64,000 bases of DNA from Aedes albopictus (taxonomy: Eukaryota; Arthropoda; Insecta; Diptera; Culicidae): positions 340,494,505 to 340,558,504 of the forward strand of contig NC_085137.1 in the NCBI RefSeq assembly GCF_035046485.1, written 5' to 3'. The translations under genes were made by a program, and so were the position numbers. The notes beneath the pieces are model-generated. The model saw only the letters and a program-made list of their open reading frames with translations. It did not search any database and was not told the DNA's origin. This document shows, in pieces, positions 10,961-22,644 of the stretch (the stretch's first letter is position 1; the number at the start of each line of letters is the position of its first letter).

Positions 10961-12375
10961 AATGATATATGCCCTGTTTCTCGCTTTATCAGTATCCCTC
11001 TCAATCCTACAAGTTGGTCGATCCCACATCACCCTAGGACCCACCTCTTGGATAGATTTCTTTAATCTGTATAAAAAAGAGGGTACATACCGTGAGGTCT
11101 CCGAGTCACTTCAGATGGCCTCAAATCAGCGCAGACGCGAATCTTATCTTATAGGAAAACACGGGGGTTTGGGGTCAAGCTATCGAATCAATGCGAGCAG
11201 TTATAGAAGTAGCGGTAGTGTTCGACTATTTTTCATCATGGCATCGAGGACAACAAATTTGAATTTGTTTGTTCTTGCTGTCACGTACACTCCCGATCAA
11301 AAGTTTGGGGTCACCCCCTCAAAAACATGTCATTTTTTAGGTCCATATCTCCGCCAATTTGCGTACGATTTCAAAACCTTAGGTTTCATTCAAAAGATAA
11401 TAAGTCAAAGAAACTTTGAACAAGATTTAAAAGAAACTTTTTCAAAAAAATTGTATGTAAACTCAACCCAAAGCTGCCAAATTTTCTAAAAAATGAATAT
11501 ATACTTACGGCAGTGTCGCTGGAAATTGGGTCGACCAAATTTTAAGATAAGAGCGGTAATATAACCCATTTTATATTAGCTTTCATCTGCTTTTTACAGA
11601 ACTTAGCTAAAAAATCTAGAAAAATAAGTTATTAAGTAAATTAATCCTTGATGTCATCGACCAAAAGTTTGGGGTAACCCCTCAATATGATGTATCAGCC
11701 AAACCCGAGCAGATGAGAATATCAAAATGATAACAAAGGAATCACAAAATCTGTTTTTATATCTTGGTTTGTTATTATTAACTTATTGAGGCAATAACTT
11801 TCCATAACATGTTTTGTTGGACAAACTTATTCTGTTATGATTGTGTTATTAAAATATTTTCATCAAATAACATTTCAATAACATGTTTTGTTGTAGAACA
11901 AGTCTAGTTATTATTGAATTATTGGGACTGGATTATTGGGCAAATATTTGAACATCAATAATACATCAATAACAAGTTTTACAATCAAAACTACACCATT
12001 CGAGAGTGACGTTGCTCACAGCATTTCGCAAGAAACTGTTGAGAAAATCATGTTTCTTTGTCAGTTCCTCTTCCTCTTCTTTCTGACACTACATTCTAAC
12101 TGTGTCAGTAGGGAGCATCCATTTATTTATTTATTTATTTGCTTATAATTCAACTGACTTTAAGGTCTTATCGAATGACTTACTACTATGGAAATTACAA
12201 TACTTCGAAACAGCAAAATACAAAAAAAAAAAAATGAAACAATCGACAATTAACACATACAATCAAAACTCCGTCTAACCCTACAGCTTTCATAATTTCA
12301 AATCAATCGGTAACATACAATCAATCATTAAACAACAAAATCAACATCGAACAAATTTTAGCAGTTTTACAAAGC

Positions 12376-13200
12376 TCATACAGGTTTCCATGTCTCGTTT
12401 TGTCTACTGATAAATTCCCTGAATTTTATGTTTCTCGGCCATGTTGATGGATCCAATGCTCGGGCTTTCCATTTTTTATTTAAAACTACCTTGAAAGAAA
12501 CATACTCTAATGATCTACGACAATTCCATTTCGACACTAGTTTTGAAATATCCATTTGTTCGGGTTCAGAAGAATCAAGCACGCGAGAGACCAGCAATCG
12601 AATATCTCTCTCAGTAGCACGAAAACTCATTCTCATCTGTAGTGATGCGCCTCTCATTACTCTTCGTGTGCGGGATAATTAGATCGGTTCCATCGGTGCC
12701 ATCAAAAAGCTTGCCAGACGTTGACGACGTCGGGATAGGAGTTGAATGCAGTATCGATGCTGCGTCGCTTGTAGAGGTACCCGGTACGATCTTCGATAGC
12801 GTATTTTGAATATCAGTCACAGCTAGTTTCAGGAGTTCCAATTCATTATTCACCTTTCGAACGTCGATAGATAAAGTTGGACGACGTTACACACAAATCA
12901 TCTTCACTCAAACTGACGCAGTTGGCAGGGAAAGAGCCAGCACAGTCTCCTTCGCAGACTGTATTAGTTCGGCTTTGAAATCGATACATAGGGAGCACTT
13001 TCTACATGCCTTCACTTCATCCATTTTTAATCGGGATAATTTTCGCAATACAATTCCAAAGCAAATTCTTAGATTTCGTTGAAGTTTGGACACGGGCACA
13101 ACATATAGTCCGGTATACGAAAACTTGTGATCTAATTGTGTTGATAATGCCGTGTAGATCGTCACAATAACGTAAAAATCCTGTAGAATCTTCAATCAGA
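12376..13200 (-). pseudogene. CR1-type non-LTR retrotransposon ORF1 fragment
   Basis: Minus-strand frames translate to a cysteine-rich start (CRKCSLC), a linker rich in Ser/Thr/Pro, then a C-terminal domain with DISKLVSKWNCRRSLEYVSF, VVLNKKWKARALDPSTWPRN and IKFREFI. That ending is typical of ORF1 proteins of CR1/T1-like elements in mosquitoes as I recall them. Frames shift near 12630 and 12880, so it is dead. No ORF2 follows, so the fragment was inserted 5'-derived or was captured by the surrounding DNA element. Confidence 0.6.
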
Positions 13201-13249
13201 AACGGGAGCAACAGCGGGGACGTGGCTTGCGAAAACAAACGCAAAACAA

Positions 13250-13375
13250 CATTGAGTACGTCACGCTAAAATTGGGGATTTTCGTCCCCCCTCCCCACTT
13301 AGTACGGAATTTTCCTATACTTAACACATTGCTTGTCACATTTTCACAAATCCCCCTTCCCCCTAAGACCTTATA
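13250..13375. repeat. Fragment of the GTACGTCAC MITE family
   Basis: Matches 8348-8450: GAGTACGTCACGCTAAAA, CCCCCCTCCCCACTTAGTACG and TCCTATACTTAACACATTGC. It lacks the GGGGCATCCATT terminus at both ends. Confidence 0.6.
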
Positions 13376-13958
13376 AGATCTTATAACTCATTTTGCTTTA
13401 AAATTGTTATCAATAACTTGTTAATTTCAAAATTTGTTATTGAAATATTTTACAAATTCGCTATTATTAAGTTGTTATTGAAACAAATAAAACGTGTTAT
13501 TCAACTGGTCTTCCAGGAACATTTTTTTTGTTATGATTTTTGTTATTTTGCCGCTTATGACAGACAAGTTTATAACATGATATGTTATGTTAATAACACA
13601 AAAATAACTATTTCCGCTTCTAAGTTATTTTGCCAAAATAACATATTTTGTTATGTTGCAGACATTCTCTACTGCTCGGGAAAATTTGGGGTCACTTTCG
13701 TAAAACATGGAAAAGTGATTTGATGATATCTTCGTCATCTATAGTTCAATTTTAATTCTTTTTGGCTCATTTCAAAGATAATTAACTAAATTTACGTGTG
13801 ATGTCTTTAACTTAACGTATTTCACGATTTTTGTATATAAAAATGTTATGTAAAGTTAACACATTTCACCACACTTTAAAAAATGAGGCAACTTTACGTT
13901 AAGTTTTAGTATGTAAATTTCATCAAATATCTGTGGTTCAATGTCTATCCAGTAAGTA

Positions 13959-16043
13959 CAGTCATAACCCGCTGGTTGGGGGCTTAATAGCTGGGTGGCT
14001 TTTTAGTTGGGGCCCCGTTAGTTGAGCTGTCAGCCAACTAAAAAGTACCTGGATGTCATAGTTCAATGTCAAACTGAAATGACAACCAATCTGTAAATCC
14101 GAGGGGCGACCTAATGAGTTTTTGGTTTCTTAAATTTTACTGATAATCGAAAAGAATTTCTATTTCATATTTCTTTAAAAAAAAAAGAATATGTACAATT
14201 ACTTTGAAACAAATGCAAAACATCGGCAATCTTTATTTTGTCGATCATTGAAAGCGTTTTGTGCTTGCTTTTGGTCCGGGTGGTTTCATAAACATCTATA
14301 TTTTCACTTCACCGACTAAAAATCGGTGAAAATAATTATTTCTCGCATTGGCCATATATGTATCTTGAGGGCCCATATAGCCGAGGCGGTAAACGCACGG
14401 GTATTCAGCATGACCATGCTGAGGGTGACGGGTTCGATTCCCGGTCGGTCCAGGATCTTTTCGTAAAGGAAATTTCCTTGACTTCCTTGGGCATAGAGTA
14501 TCTTCGTGCCTGCCACACGATATACGCATGCAAAATGGTCATTGGCAGAGGAAGCTCTCAGTTAAAAACTGTGGAAGTGCTCATAGAACACTAAGCTGAG
14601 AAGCAGGCTTTGTCCCAGTGAGGACGTTACGCCAAGAAGAGGAGAGGAAGAGGAGAGGAGTATCTTGCAAAACGTATCAGTTTTGCTCTAAATGTGAAAC
14701 AAATTGAAAAATTTTCCCTTTTGCTTCCAACCTAAACATGATTTAAAAAATTTTCGCTTCGAATTTTCGCTGTTCCGCTGGCTGTTTGGCAGATGCTACG
14801 CCACGTGATTTCGCGAGTGAGTGATTCCCGATCGTAATTGTTTAGCTAGGGCGGAAGCAGAGGAAATTTGCAATAAAGGGTGCAGGAGTGATGTGTTTGG
14901 ATGTCCGAGTTTTTTCGTGATGCTGTCAGGGAAACGTTCGAGCAGTTCGAGGGTTCTATGTCATCCGGAGAACAAAGTGTGTCGATTCGAAAGAAAAGGG
15001 AAGATTTGCATGGCAGAAAGTGAATCAAAATGGACACATGTGAGATGAGGTCTAGCGATGACCAATGGTTCCCGTGGCAGCAGTATTGCACAGTTCCCAC
15101 TAAATCGAACTGCACAGTATGAAAGTGTGACGGTTGAAAAGTGTGACGATAAGTGCAACCGCGCTCTCCGACAGCATTTTGACGTCGAGAAATGTCACAA
15201 ATAAGCACGTGGTGTGTGTTTCGCCTGATTCTTTCTCGATTTTGTTTTGATTCTCATCCATCTGACAACCCGCGCATTTGGCGTTTTTTCTTTTTTCTCA
15301 CCCAGAGTCATGACCGGGTGACCAGTTATACAGGTTTATGCATTTCTCTTGTAGAAAAAGATCATAAAATGTGTAATTTATAAAATTGATATCGGCAACC
15401 GTGCTGGAGCACAAAAATAGTGTGATAGATGAAGTGCATCAAAAATCCATCTTTCAAAGCAACCAGCAATAAAACGCGTGGAAATCGAAATTGGCCTTAA
15501 CCTGTGTGGTCGATGCAGCGCCGCCTCGGGTGGCCTCGGGGGCCGACTCTGGTGAGAATGTTCTGATTAGTAACTTGATACTTTTATTTGATTGTATATT
15601 TTATTCTATATGAAAAAAACTAAATACGTGCCAGTTTTAAGGAGATAATCCTTGAAACAGGAAGTAAGTTTGTATTATCATTATCCATTTGATAACGGTA
15701 ATGCACACATGCGGGGCTTATTGTTAGTGAAAGTGACTTCTGAATAGACGTGTCTCTCCAGCCATTCTGAAATGGGTCTCTGGATCTGCAATAGAGCTAT
15801 CACCTTCTAACTCCCGGACTAAAGCAATTTGCAACAGCTCTGAAATGTAGTTGCAGGATGCTTTCTTCCATAATATCACTGCCGGACAGTGGGTGTTAGA
15901 TGGATCACACACACACACACACAACCTAAACTTGATTTAAAAAAAACAATGCGCACGCCCCTTGTGCTGCTGTCACTTTACCCAACTAGCGAATCGAATT
16001 CGTTGGTTGGGTGGAGGTTGGCGCTCAACGAGCGGGTTCCGAC
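13959..16043. mobile_element. Probable ~2.1 kb element inside the 11.3-16.7 kb element
   Basis: Terminal segments are inverted and partly matching: AACCCGCTGGTTGGGGGC at the left, inverse AACCCGCTCGTTGAGCGC at the right, with further TTGGTTGGGT-like repeats inside each end. It separates the right arm of the host element from its centre. Interior contains a Feilai-type SINE (14368-14659), a (CA)n run at about 15906-15923 and about 0.9 kb of unassigned DNA at 14800-15700. Confidence 0.4.
14368..14659 (+). repeat. Feilai-type tRNA-derived SINE, copy 1
   Basis: Begins GGGCCCATATAGCCGAGGC with a pol III A box (TAGCCGAGGCGGTAAACGC) and B box (GGGTTCGATTCCC). Ends in a GA-rich tail. The duplication GTATCTTG flanks it (14360-14367 and 14660-14667). 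Near-identical copies are at 21888-22169 and 49925-50199. Confidence 0.85.
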
Positions 16044-16785
16044 AATAGATGAATGAGAAATTAGATCGCTAATGGCGCTGTAGCCAATAAATTACGTAAA
16101 TTTATTTCATACCTTAGATGTAATTATCCATTGTTTTGATATACACATGTTGTAGTGAGTGTTTTGTTTTGGTAGTGAAAATTGATTTGACACTTCTAGG
16201 ACCGGTTCTAACGCTGTTAAGACGAGGCAAACTAGATGTTAGTCACACGAATAGTCGCGACATTGACATTCTGTGGTTATTTTTCTAATGTTCCGACTGT
16301 ATCATTCATTTTGTTTCAAATAAGCCAAGAAGAATTAAAATTGAACTATAGATGACAAAAATATCAACGAATCATTTTTCCATGTTTTACGATAGTGACC
16401 CCAAACTTTTGGCCGATGACATCAAGGATTAATTTACTTAATAACTTTTTTTCTAGATTTTTTAGCTAAGTTCTGTATAAATCAGTTGAAAGCTAATAGA
16501 AAATGGGTTATATCACCGCTCTCATCTTAAAATTTGGTCGACCCAATTCCAGCGACACTACCGTAAGTTTATATTCATTTTTTAGAATATTTGGCAACTT
16601 TGGGTTAAGTTTACATTATCTTTTGAATGAAACCTAGGGTTTTGGAATCGGGCGCCAATTGGCGAAGAAATGGGCCTAAAAAATGACATGTTTTGAGGGG
16701 GTGACCCCAAACTTTTGATCTGGAGTGTAGGTTCTTCGGTGCTATAACCCCGAAAAGGCGAAATATTATGCTAATGGTTACGTGG

Positions 16786-16912
16786 GGATATACACATGCA
16801 AAATAGTCATTGGCAGAGGAAGCTCTCTGTTAATAACTGTGGAAGTGCTCAGAGAACACTTAGCTGAAAAACAGGCTTTGCCCTAGTGAGGACGTCACAC
16901 CAAGAAAAAGAA
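16786..16912 (+). repeat. Feilai-type SINE, 3' fragment
   Basis: Matches only the 3' half of the SINE, from ATATACACATGCAAAATAGT through GGAAGCTCTCTGTTAATAAC to GTGAGGACGTCACACCAAGA. The tRNA-like head is missing, so it is 5' truncated. Confidence 0.8.
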
Positions 16913-16919
16913 TCAAGGA

Positions 16920-17725
16920 GAGTTACATGGCTGTTCTAGGGGGTTTTGAGGGGTTCAATGGGGTTACAGAGATGCTCCAGAGTGTTCCAGCGGATTTCAG
17001 GAACGTTCCAGGGATTTCAATGTATTTTAATAAATGTTCCAATTTTATTGAGCGGATAAAATGTACATTCCAGGGATGTTTCAGGGACCTCAATGGGATT
17101 TCTGGGACATTCTAGGGTGTTCCAAAGGGTTTCAAGGAGTTTCTGGAGCGTTCGAGGGGCTTTCATGAGGATTTCAAGCGGTTTCAAGGCTATTCAGGGA
17201 TTTCAAGGGAGTTCCAGATGGTTTCAGCAGGTCCCAGGGTTGTTTCAGGAGTGTAACAGGTGATTTCAAGGGGTTTCAGGGACGTTCTAGGCAGGGTGTA
17301 TCAGCGGGTTTCAGGGACTTTCAGGTACGTAGGTAGGGTTTTCATGAGATTTACAGGGATCGTTTCATAGGGTTTTCAAGGAGTTTAATTTAAAGGGTCT
17401 CAAGGGATACAGGAAGTTTCAGGGTGTTCCAGTGAGTTTAAGGAGGTTCCAGAAACGTTGCAGGGGTTTTCAGGGGGTTTCAAGAGCGATCCAGGGATTC
17501 ATTCCTGATATCACCTGAAGCTCTGAAACGCATTAAAACTCCGCTGAAAACCCTTGATACTGCTTCAAAATTCCTCTAAACTCTCAATTAAACCTCCGGA
17601 AACCCCTCCGGAATCCTCCTGAAAACCCCTGACAATTCTTAAAACGCCCCTGAAACATACAGAAACACCTCGAGAAATCCTAAGGAGCCCCCAGGACCTC
17701 CCAAAACCCTTCCGAAACCCTTCTG
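16920..17725. repeat. Degenerate GGGTTTCAGGGA array with a polarity switch
   Basis: From 16920 to about 17505 the plus strand repeats variants of GGGGTTTCAGGGACGTTCC. From about 17513 to 17725 it repeats the opposite strand (TGAAACCCCT, GAAACCCTTC). The two halves are thus inverted with respect to each other. Units are highly diverged and spacing is irregular. The 62-codon ORF here is repeat by-product. Confidence 0.75.
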
Positions 17726-18016
17726 AAACTTTTATGAAGTTTGGTAATGAAGATCTTATTAATTTATAACAGATGATTTTGAATTTCGACTAGCAAAGCA
17801 TGACCCACTTAGTAATGGAACACAACCTTTTGATTATTACAACGCTCCTGATGGACGTTTTTAAAAACTTTTGACGTCTATTCGTTGACAATTAGAATAA
17901 CAGTAACAGGGTTTTTTTTCTATTCTTAAAACTTTGTGGTTTTGGAAATAGGTACCATGCAAGAGGAGCAAGCTTCAAAGGTGGCAAAAATATTGTTTTT
18001 TTTTTAGAAACACCGT

Positions 18017-18930
18017 GTGGCGCGTGCTTTAAAGGTACAAGGAACCTTGACGACGACTCAGAAACCGAAAAGTTATCGCAGAAGTGGAACTTCCAATCGA
18101 CAGCTTCATGGAAAGGTCTTGAGGTCCATTAGAGGCAATCTAGGTATGTCTGATCACGATTTGAGCAAAAAAAGTATGGTATTAGTTCACGTACAATGCA
18201 GAGAATTTGCTACAGTGAAGGCCTACATGCATACCGAGTTAGCAGGCAACCAAACAGATCTTTCAATCAAAATTTCGTGTCCCAAAACCGTACTCGGAAG
18301 CTTTATGATTACCTACTGGCAAAACCTGATGTACCCAACATACTGATGGATGATGAAAAATATGTAAAGGCCTACTTCCGACTGCTTCCGGGACCAACAT
18401 TTTACAAGGCAAATGCTTGAGGAGGTGTCCCTGGAAGATATAAAATCGATTTTGCGGACAAGTTCGCTCGCAAATATATGAACTGGCAGGGAATTAGCAG
18501 TTGTGGTCAAAAGACAAAGTTTTCATTACCAAAACAACAAAGAACTCAGAGTTTTATGAAACCGAATGTCTGAAGAATCGAATTCTGCCCTTAATCCAGT
18601 CTCCCGATGGCCCAGTGACATTTTGGCCGGGATTTGAGAATTTCCACTACACTGCCCTCGGACGCATAAATGTCACATGCTACAATAGAAAAACCCGAGA
18701 AAAACACATTTCAAGTTTCAAAATAAACTTTGACTATTGTCAAAATTGATTGACTTCAACGCTATTGAACTATCGAAACATGTATAAATTACGATTTTGA
18801 CAAAATATTTCAAAAATACTTATCAAAATATGACTTTTGACATAAAAACCTCAAAAATGTCGAGATGTAACATGTGACATTTATGCGTCCGACGGCAGTA
18901 CAGCCAGGACGTAAAAAATTGTACAACGAC
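18017..18930 (+). pseudogene. Transposase pseudogene of the mariner-like element
   Basis: At least three frameshifts or stops (near 18180, 18420 and 18930) break the open frame into pieces at 18017-18346, 18196-18420 and 18501-18651. One in-frame stop follows KANA at 18420. Catalytic triad damaged (Gly in place of the second Asp). Removing the MITE and one TACA copy rejoins FHY to SQDVK in frame, so the coding region was still recognisable when the MITE landed. Confidence 0.7.
18652..18898. repeat. 247-bp MITE in the transposase, TACA duplication
   Basis: Ends CTGCCCTCGGACGCATAAAT and inverse CTGCCGTCGGACGCATAAAT, then GTCACATG in both. Flanked by TACA at 18648-18651 and 18899-18902. Interior is AT-rich with no coding signal. 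Confidence 0.85.
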
Positions 18931-19299
18931 AATAATGTCCAGTTTATTCCGAAAACTCGCAATGCGCCCAATTGCCCTCAGTTAAGGCCTATTCAATACT
19001 ATTGAGAAATTATGAGAAGAAAACAGAAGGCTAGAGGTGCAATCATCAAAACGACTGCGTAGATGAAACTTTGGTGGAATATTATCGCTAAAACAGTAGA
19101 CAAGTATGTTATGCGCCGCCTAATGAGTCGTATTAGGAGAATAATTCCATAGTTCCTTTAAATCCGTTTTGTTTTTATATCCTAAAATATAATAAGTATT
19201 ATCCATTTGAATGAAAACCGCATTCAAATTAGATGATTCGAATCCAAATGTCACCAGTATAATGTTGTTCCATTACTAAGTGGGCCATGCTTTACGGAA

Positions 19300-21870
19300 G
19301 TGCATCGTTCAGCGAGAATCGATCAGCATTAGGATGAGCCAGCTTGAGAAAGCGTTCATTTTTTTATTCAGACAATACAAATACGATACAAATTTCTGTT
19401 TTAAGAAAAACAGGAAATGGAATTCAAAGAAAAACAAATTAAATAAGAAGTATTAGTAATGACTGAACCGTTAACTGGGAATTTTTATGCTACCCTTAAG
19501 ACATGTTGGTATCAAATATTCCAAATTGAATATGGTGATGAAACTGACGCATGATAATTATCATCATGACTCGTCGAAATCATTTCCTGTCCGCTGTTTC
19601 ATAAAAAGAAATTAGTTCGTATTTCTGATTACACGTGTCATGATCTAACGATGGCGGTAAATATCGAATCACGCAAATATCAAACAATGCCAATGGTACA
19701 GAACATTTCATCGCCACAAGTTAGTCCTACGTGTATGATGGAAGGAACAAAATGAGACATATTTACGTTCATTTTCAGGTGTCATTGGTCTGCCCACCAA
19801 ATTGTTCCTGTTGTGACCTTTCCTATTTAAACACCGGTAGAATAATTGAACCCACGTGCGACATGCAATTACACTCTGAAATAATGTGAAACGTTTTCAT
19901 ATTTTTTTTACAGGGTCGATCTCGATTACGAAATCTTGGGGTTTTGATAACAGTTGTATATGCTCATCTCTATTTGCGTGGCTTTTTGCCCCATGCTAGT
20001 TCGCCACGTGTTTTTTTATGATTTAAGATTTGTAATGTTCATGGACTATCGGTAGTCTAGTGTTTGGCGAACGGATTTGGACATATTTAAATCGCAGATT
20101 TTTTTAAATTTGTTTGAAAGCTCACAGCATTCCTTTTATAGATATTATGCGACTCGAGATCAGACTTTTCGGGGTGAATGACTCCCAAACTATCAGTTTG
20201 ATAAATATTGATCAGAACAGCGGGATGTCCATTCACATTGTTTGTTTCGGGTGTACAGCCAAAATACTGCAAGATATCATAGTTTCTATCGGTCTCCAAT
20301 GAATCCAACGCGACGACCGTGAATCAAATCGTCCTCGCTGGTGGCCATTCGTGTCAGACGGACAGCAGGTCAATAATTCACCAAGATCAATGTCACGCAA
20401 CAATAGCCGCTGCCGCGTCAGGAAATGCCATCCATTGATACCTCCGCCGGCTGTGGCGTTTCCCACAAGGTACCCGCGCTAATCACCCACTCTCCCAAGG
20501 GCAATACTGCAGTGCAAGTAGGTAACCAATGCTGCCGATGCGATGATGGTGAATGTCTTCCTGGGAAGTGTCGTTAGCCAGTACGATAGTTCTCCTGCAC
20601 TGGGACGGACAAAAGGACTGTCCTGGTGTAGAGTGTATTTTCATATTCTTCGTTTAATAAGCCAATCAATATTAATACACTCTATGAAGAGCAAATAACA
20701 CCGGGTGAAGTGATAGATTGCTATCGTTGAAAGCGAAGCGTAGTGAAACGTTGCAAACAAGCGGTGGGCTTGGACTTGGACGTTCGAAGAGCTACTATTC
20801 ACACTGCACAACCGTCGTCATCATGACCAATGATACATATGAATGGACGGAGGATCAAATGTATGAAATTATCATTAACGCTGCATGCAACTCGTTTCCT
20901 GGGTTTGATTAAAAAAAAAAAGAAATCTTCTACATACAGTGAGTGTGCGGTGCATTCTCTCGAGGGAAATCCGGAGTAGTCGCCCATGAGGCTTCGCGTC
21001 GTTATCACTGTCGAGAGTCTTAAGTGGCGCTAGCGTTGGTATGAGACAACTTGATCGGGTCCAGTGATTCATAGAAAATTAGTTGTTTAGATTGGTTTCT
21101 AGTGTTATAGTGATGTACTAATGATTCATCTAAAAAAGTGTAAGTTTGTGTAAATCTTCGGATGTGAATACAGTCATGCATGCAAGTCGATTCAAATACT
21201 CAAGACTTTTAAATACAATAATAGAAACAAAGTTGAAAAAATATGAGAAACTTCAAATGAAGTTGCGAAGTAAATTTATGGAAAAATGCCTTCAATACTG
21301 CGTCTGCAAGTAAATCTATTTCGATTTTCTGAAGGTAATAAAAATAAATTTACTTACAAGCCCTTTGCATCCACCAAAAGTGCTTATGATATTTGTTGCG
21401 TAAAACACTACTTTGCAAAATAGAAGAAAGTCATGAACTTACATCATCAACAAACACTTTCCATCGAATACGCAAATCTAACTAAGTTAAGTTTGAAGAT
21501 ATTTGTAAATAACATTTAAAAAATGATACTTGGCTCCGTAAAGTGTTAAACGCAATTGAGCGTCAAATAAATGAACTAGATAAAAGAATGCTCTGGGTGA
21601 TGCGGAAAGAATATCCGATACCCTCGCATAAACTTGTGATACTCATCCTTCAGGCTTCACATGGGACATTTTTTATCCAGCCGGCGCTCGAGGTGCTCTA
21701 AACGACACAGTGCCGTAATTTTAAATCCTCCAACCAGCTCGTCGAAGTCGTACACGCAACAAAAAAAAAACCGTTCCGATATACGTGAACTCTCAGTCAC
21801 GGCAACAAGAACAAACGGGAACTATGCATAGCAACGATAACAACAATTAGAAATGTACACCGTGAACTAG
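19300..21870. other. 2.6 kb with no recognised gene
   Basis: Stop-rich on both strands apart from a higher-GC stretch at about 20280-20640. Open frames there (minus 20233-20466, plus 20718-20912) have no family signature or clear splice signals. No inverted or tandem repeats noticed. May hold regulatory DNA or diverged repeat debris. Confidence 0.35.
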
Positions 21871-21887
21871 ATATCACGGTTTCTAGA

Positions 21888-22169
21888 TATGGGGCCCATA
21901 TAGCCGAGGCGGTAAACGCACGGGTATTCAGCATGACCATGCTGAGGGTGACGGGTTCGATTCCCGGTCGGTCCAGGATCTTTTCGTAAAGGAAATTTCC
22001 TTGACTTCATTGGGCATAGAGTATCTTCGTGCCTGCCACACGATATACACATGCAAAATGGTCATTGGCAGAGGAAGCTCTCAGTTAATAACTGTGGAAG
22101 TGCTCATAGAACACTAAGCTGAGAAGCAAGCTTTGTCCCAGTGAGGACTTTACGCCAAGAAGAGGAGGA
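21888..22169 (+). repeat. Feilai-type SINE, copy 2
   Basis: Full-length: pol III A and B boxes at the head, GA-rich tail. Perfect 10-bp duplication GGTTTCTAGA at 21878-21887 and 22170-22179. Differs from copy 1 by only a handful of bases, suggesting recent activity of the family. Confidence 0.9.
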
Positions 22170-22179
22170 GGTTTCTAGA

Positions 22180-22640
22180 ACGCCCATATTGACTAGTTCC
22201 AGTTCACGGTGTATATTTGCTTGTTCTCATATGTATTTGTGTTTGTTTGTTCACGTTTATCAGAACGGATTTTTTCGCGTGTATTATGTATCGTCCTTCA
22301 GGTTTTCGACTGACTGGTTTGGTTGATGAATAGAGTTGTTCGTATTTCTGCTTGACCATCGAATACGCAGATCTGATTTAAGGTTCTTGTACCTCCCAAA
22401 ACGTTCCAAACGTTCTTTAAGCGTACCAAGAACATGGTAGCGAAGGAGCAGGCGGATACTTCTTGGAGGTTTTTATGGGTGTTGACGGCATCAGAGTCTA
22501 GCCAATCGAAGATGCTGTCTTCCAGTAGCGGCAAGGAAACGGTCAAGTGAATTCTAGCGGCAGTATTGAAGCGCGAGAAGAAATGTTCATTGCCGAAGAT
22601 CATGACCATAGCTATGGTTGAAGCTTCGATCAATGAACTC
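22180..22640. other. No gene recognised
   Basis: A 134-codon open frame on the minus strand (22298-22702) partly overlaps retrotransposon remnants at its upstream end. Its remaining sequence is not one I recognise. Could be retrotransposon-derived. Confidence 0.3.
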
Positions 22641-22644
22641 ACTT

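Larger units (their letters stand above)
11704..13680. mobile_element. 1977-bp element with CCCGAGCAG termini and subterminal AATAAC clusters
   Basis: Starts CCCGAGCAGATGAGAATATC and ends with the inverse of CCCGAGCAGTAGAGAATGTC, with AAA on both outer sides. Both subterminal zones (about 11725-11970 and 13395-13665) carry many AATAAC/GTTATT motifs, as expected for transposase-binding repeats. The interior holds CR1-type ORF1 debris on the minus strand and a MITE fragment at 13250-13375. No transposase recognised; superfamily undetermined. Confidence 0.65.
11288..16727. mobile_element. 5.4 kb TA-flanked element with long inverted ends, host of nested insertions
   Basis: Left end CACTCCCGATCAAAAGTTTG and right end inverse of CACTCCAGATCAAAAGTTTG, each followed by ~400 bp of matching arm. 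Shared inner blocks include TTTGGTCGACCCAATT, CCATTTTATATTAGC-like and the ATGACATCAAGGATTAATTT segment. TA flanks at 11286-11287 and 16728-16729. The left arm is split at 11704 and resumes at 13681 (TTTGGGGTCACTTTCGTAAAACATGG, compare inverse of 16382-16410). The arms alone would make a normal sub-kilobase palindromic MITE; the present length comes from insertions. Confidence 0.75.
17796..19293 (+). mobile_element. Dead mariner-like (ITm) transposon
   Basis: Terminal inverted repeats AAAGCATGACCCACTTAGTA at the left and the inverse of AAAGCATGGCCCACTTAGTA at the right. Frame-broken transposase between them: KVLRSIRGNLGMSDHDL (helix-turn-helix region), RSFNQNFVSQNRTRKLYDYL, the first catalytic Asp in ILMDDEKYVKAYF, FADKFARK, VFITKTT, and the WP.F..FHY block where the second Asp is replaced by Gly. 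The motif layout resembles mosquito ITm elements with DD37E-type spacing, from recall. A MITE (18652-18898) interrupts it after FHY. Inactive. Confidence 0.75.

Noticed and set aside
14371..14450. tRNA gene at the ATATAGCCGAGGC sequence
   Set aside because: Repeated nearly identically at 21.9 and 50.2 kb with SINE bodies and target duplications, so it is a SINE head.
14820..15560. Promoter and leader exon with GTGAGAATG donor near 15550
   Set aside because: The segment lies between the inverted ends of a probable mobile element (13959-16043), making a host exon less likely.
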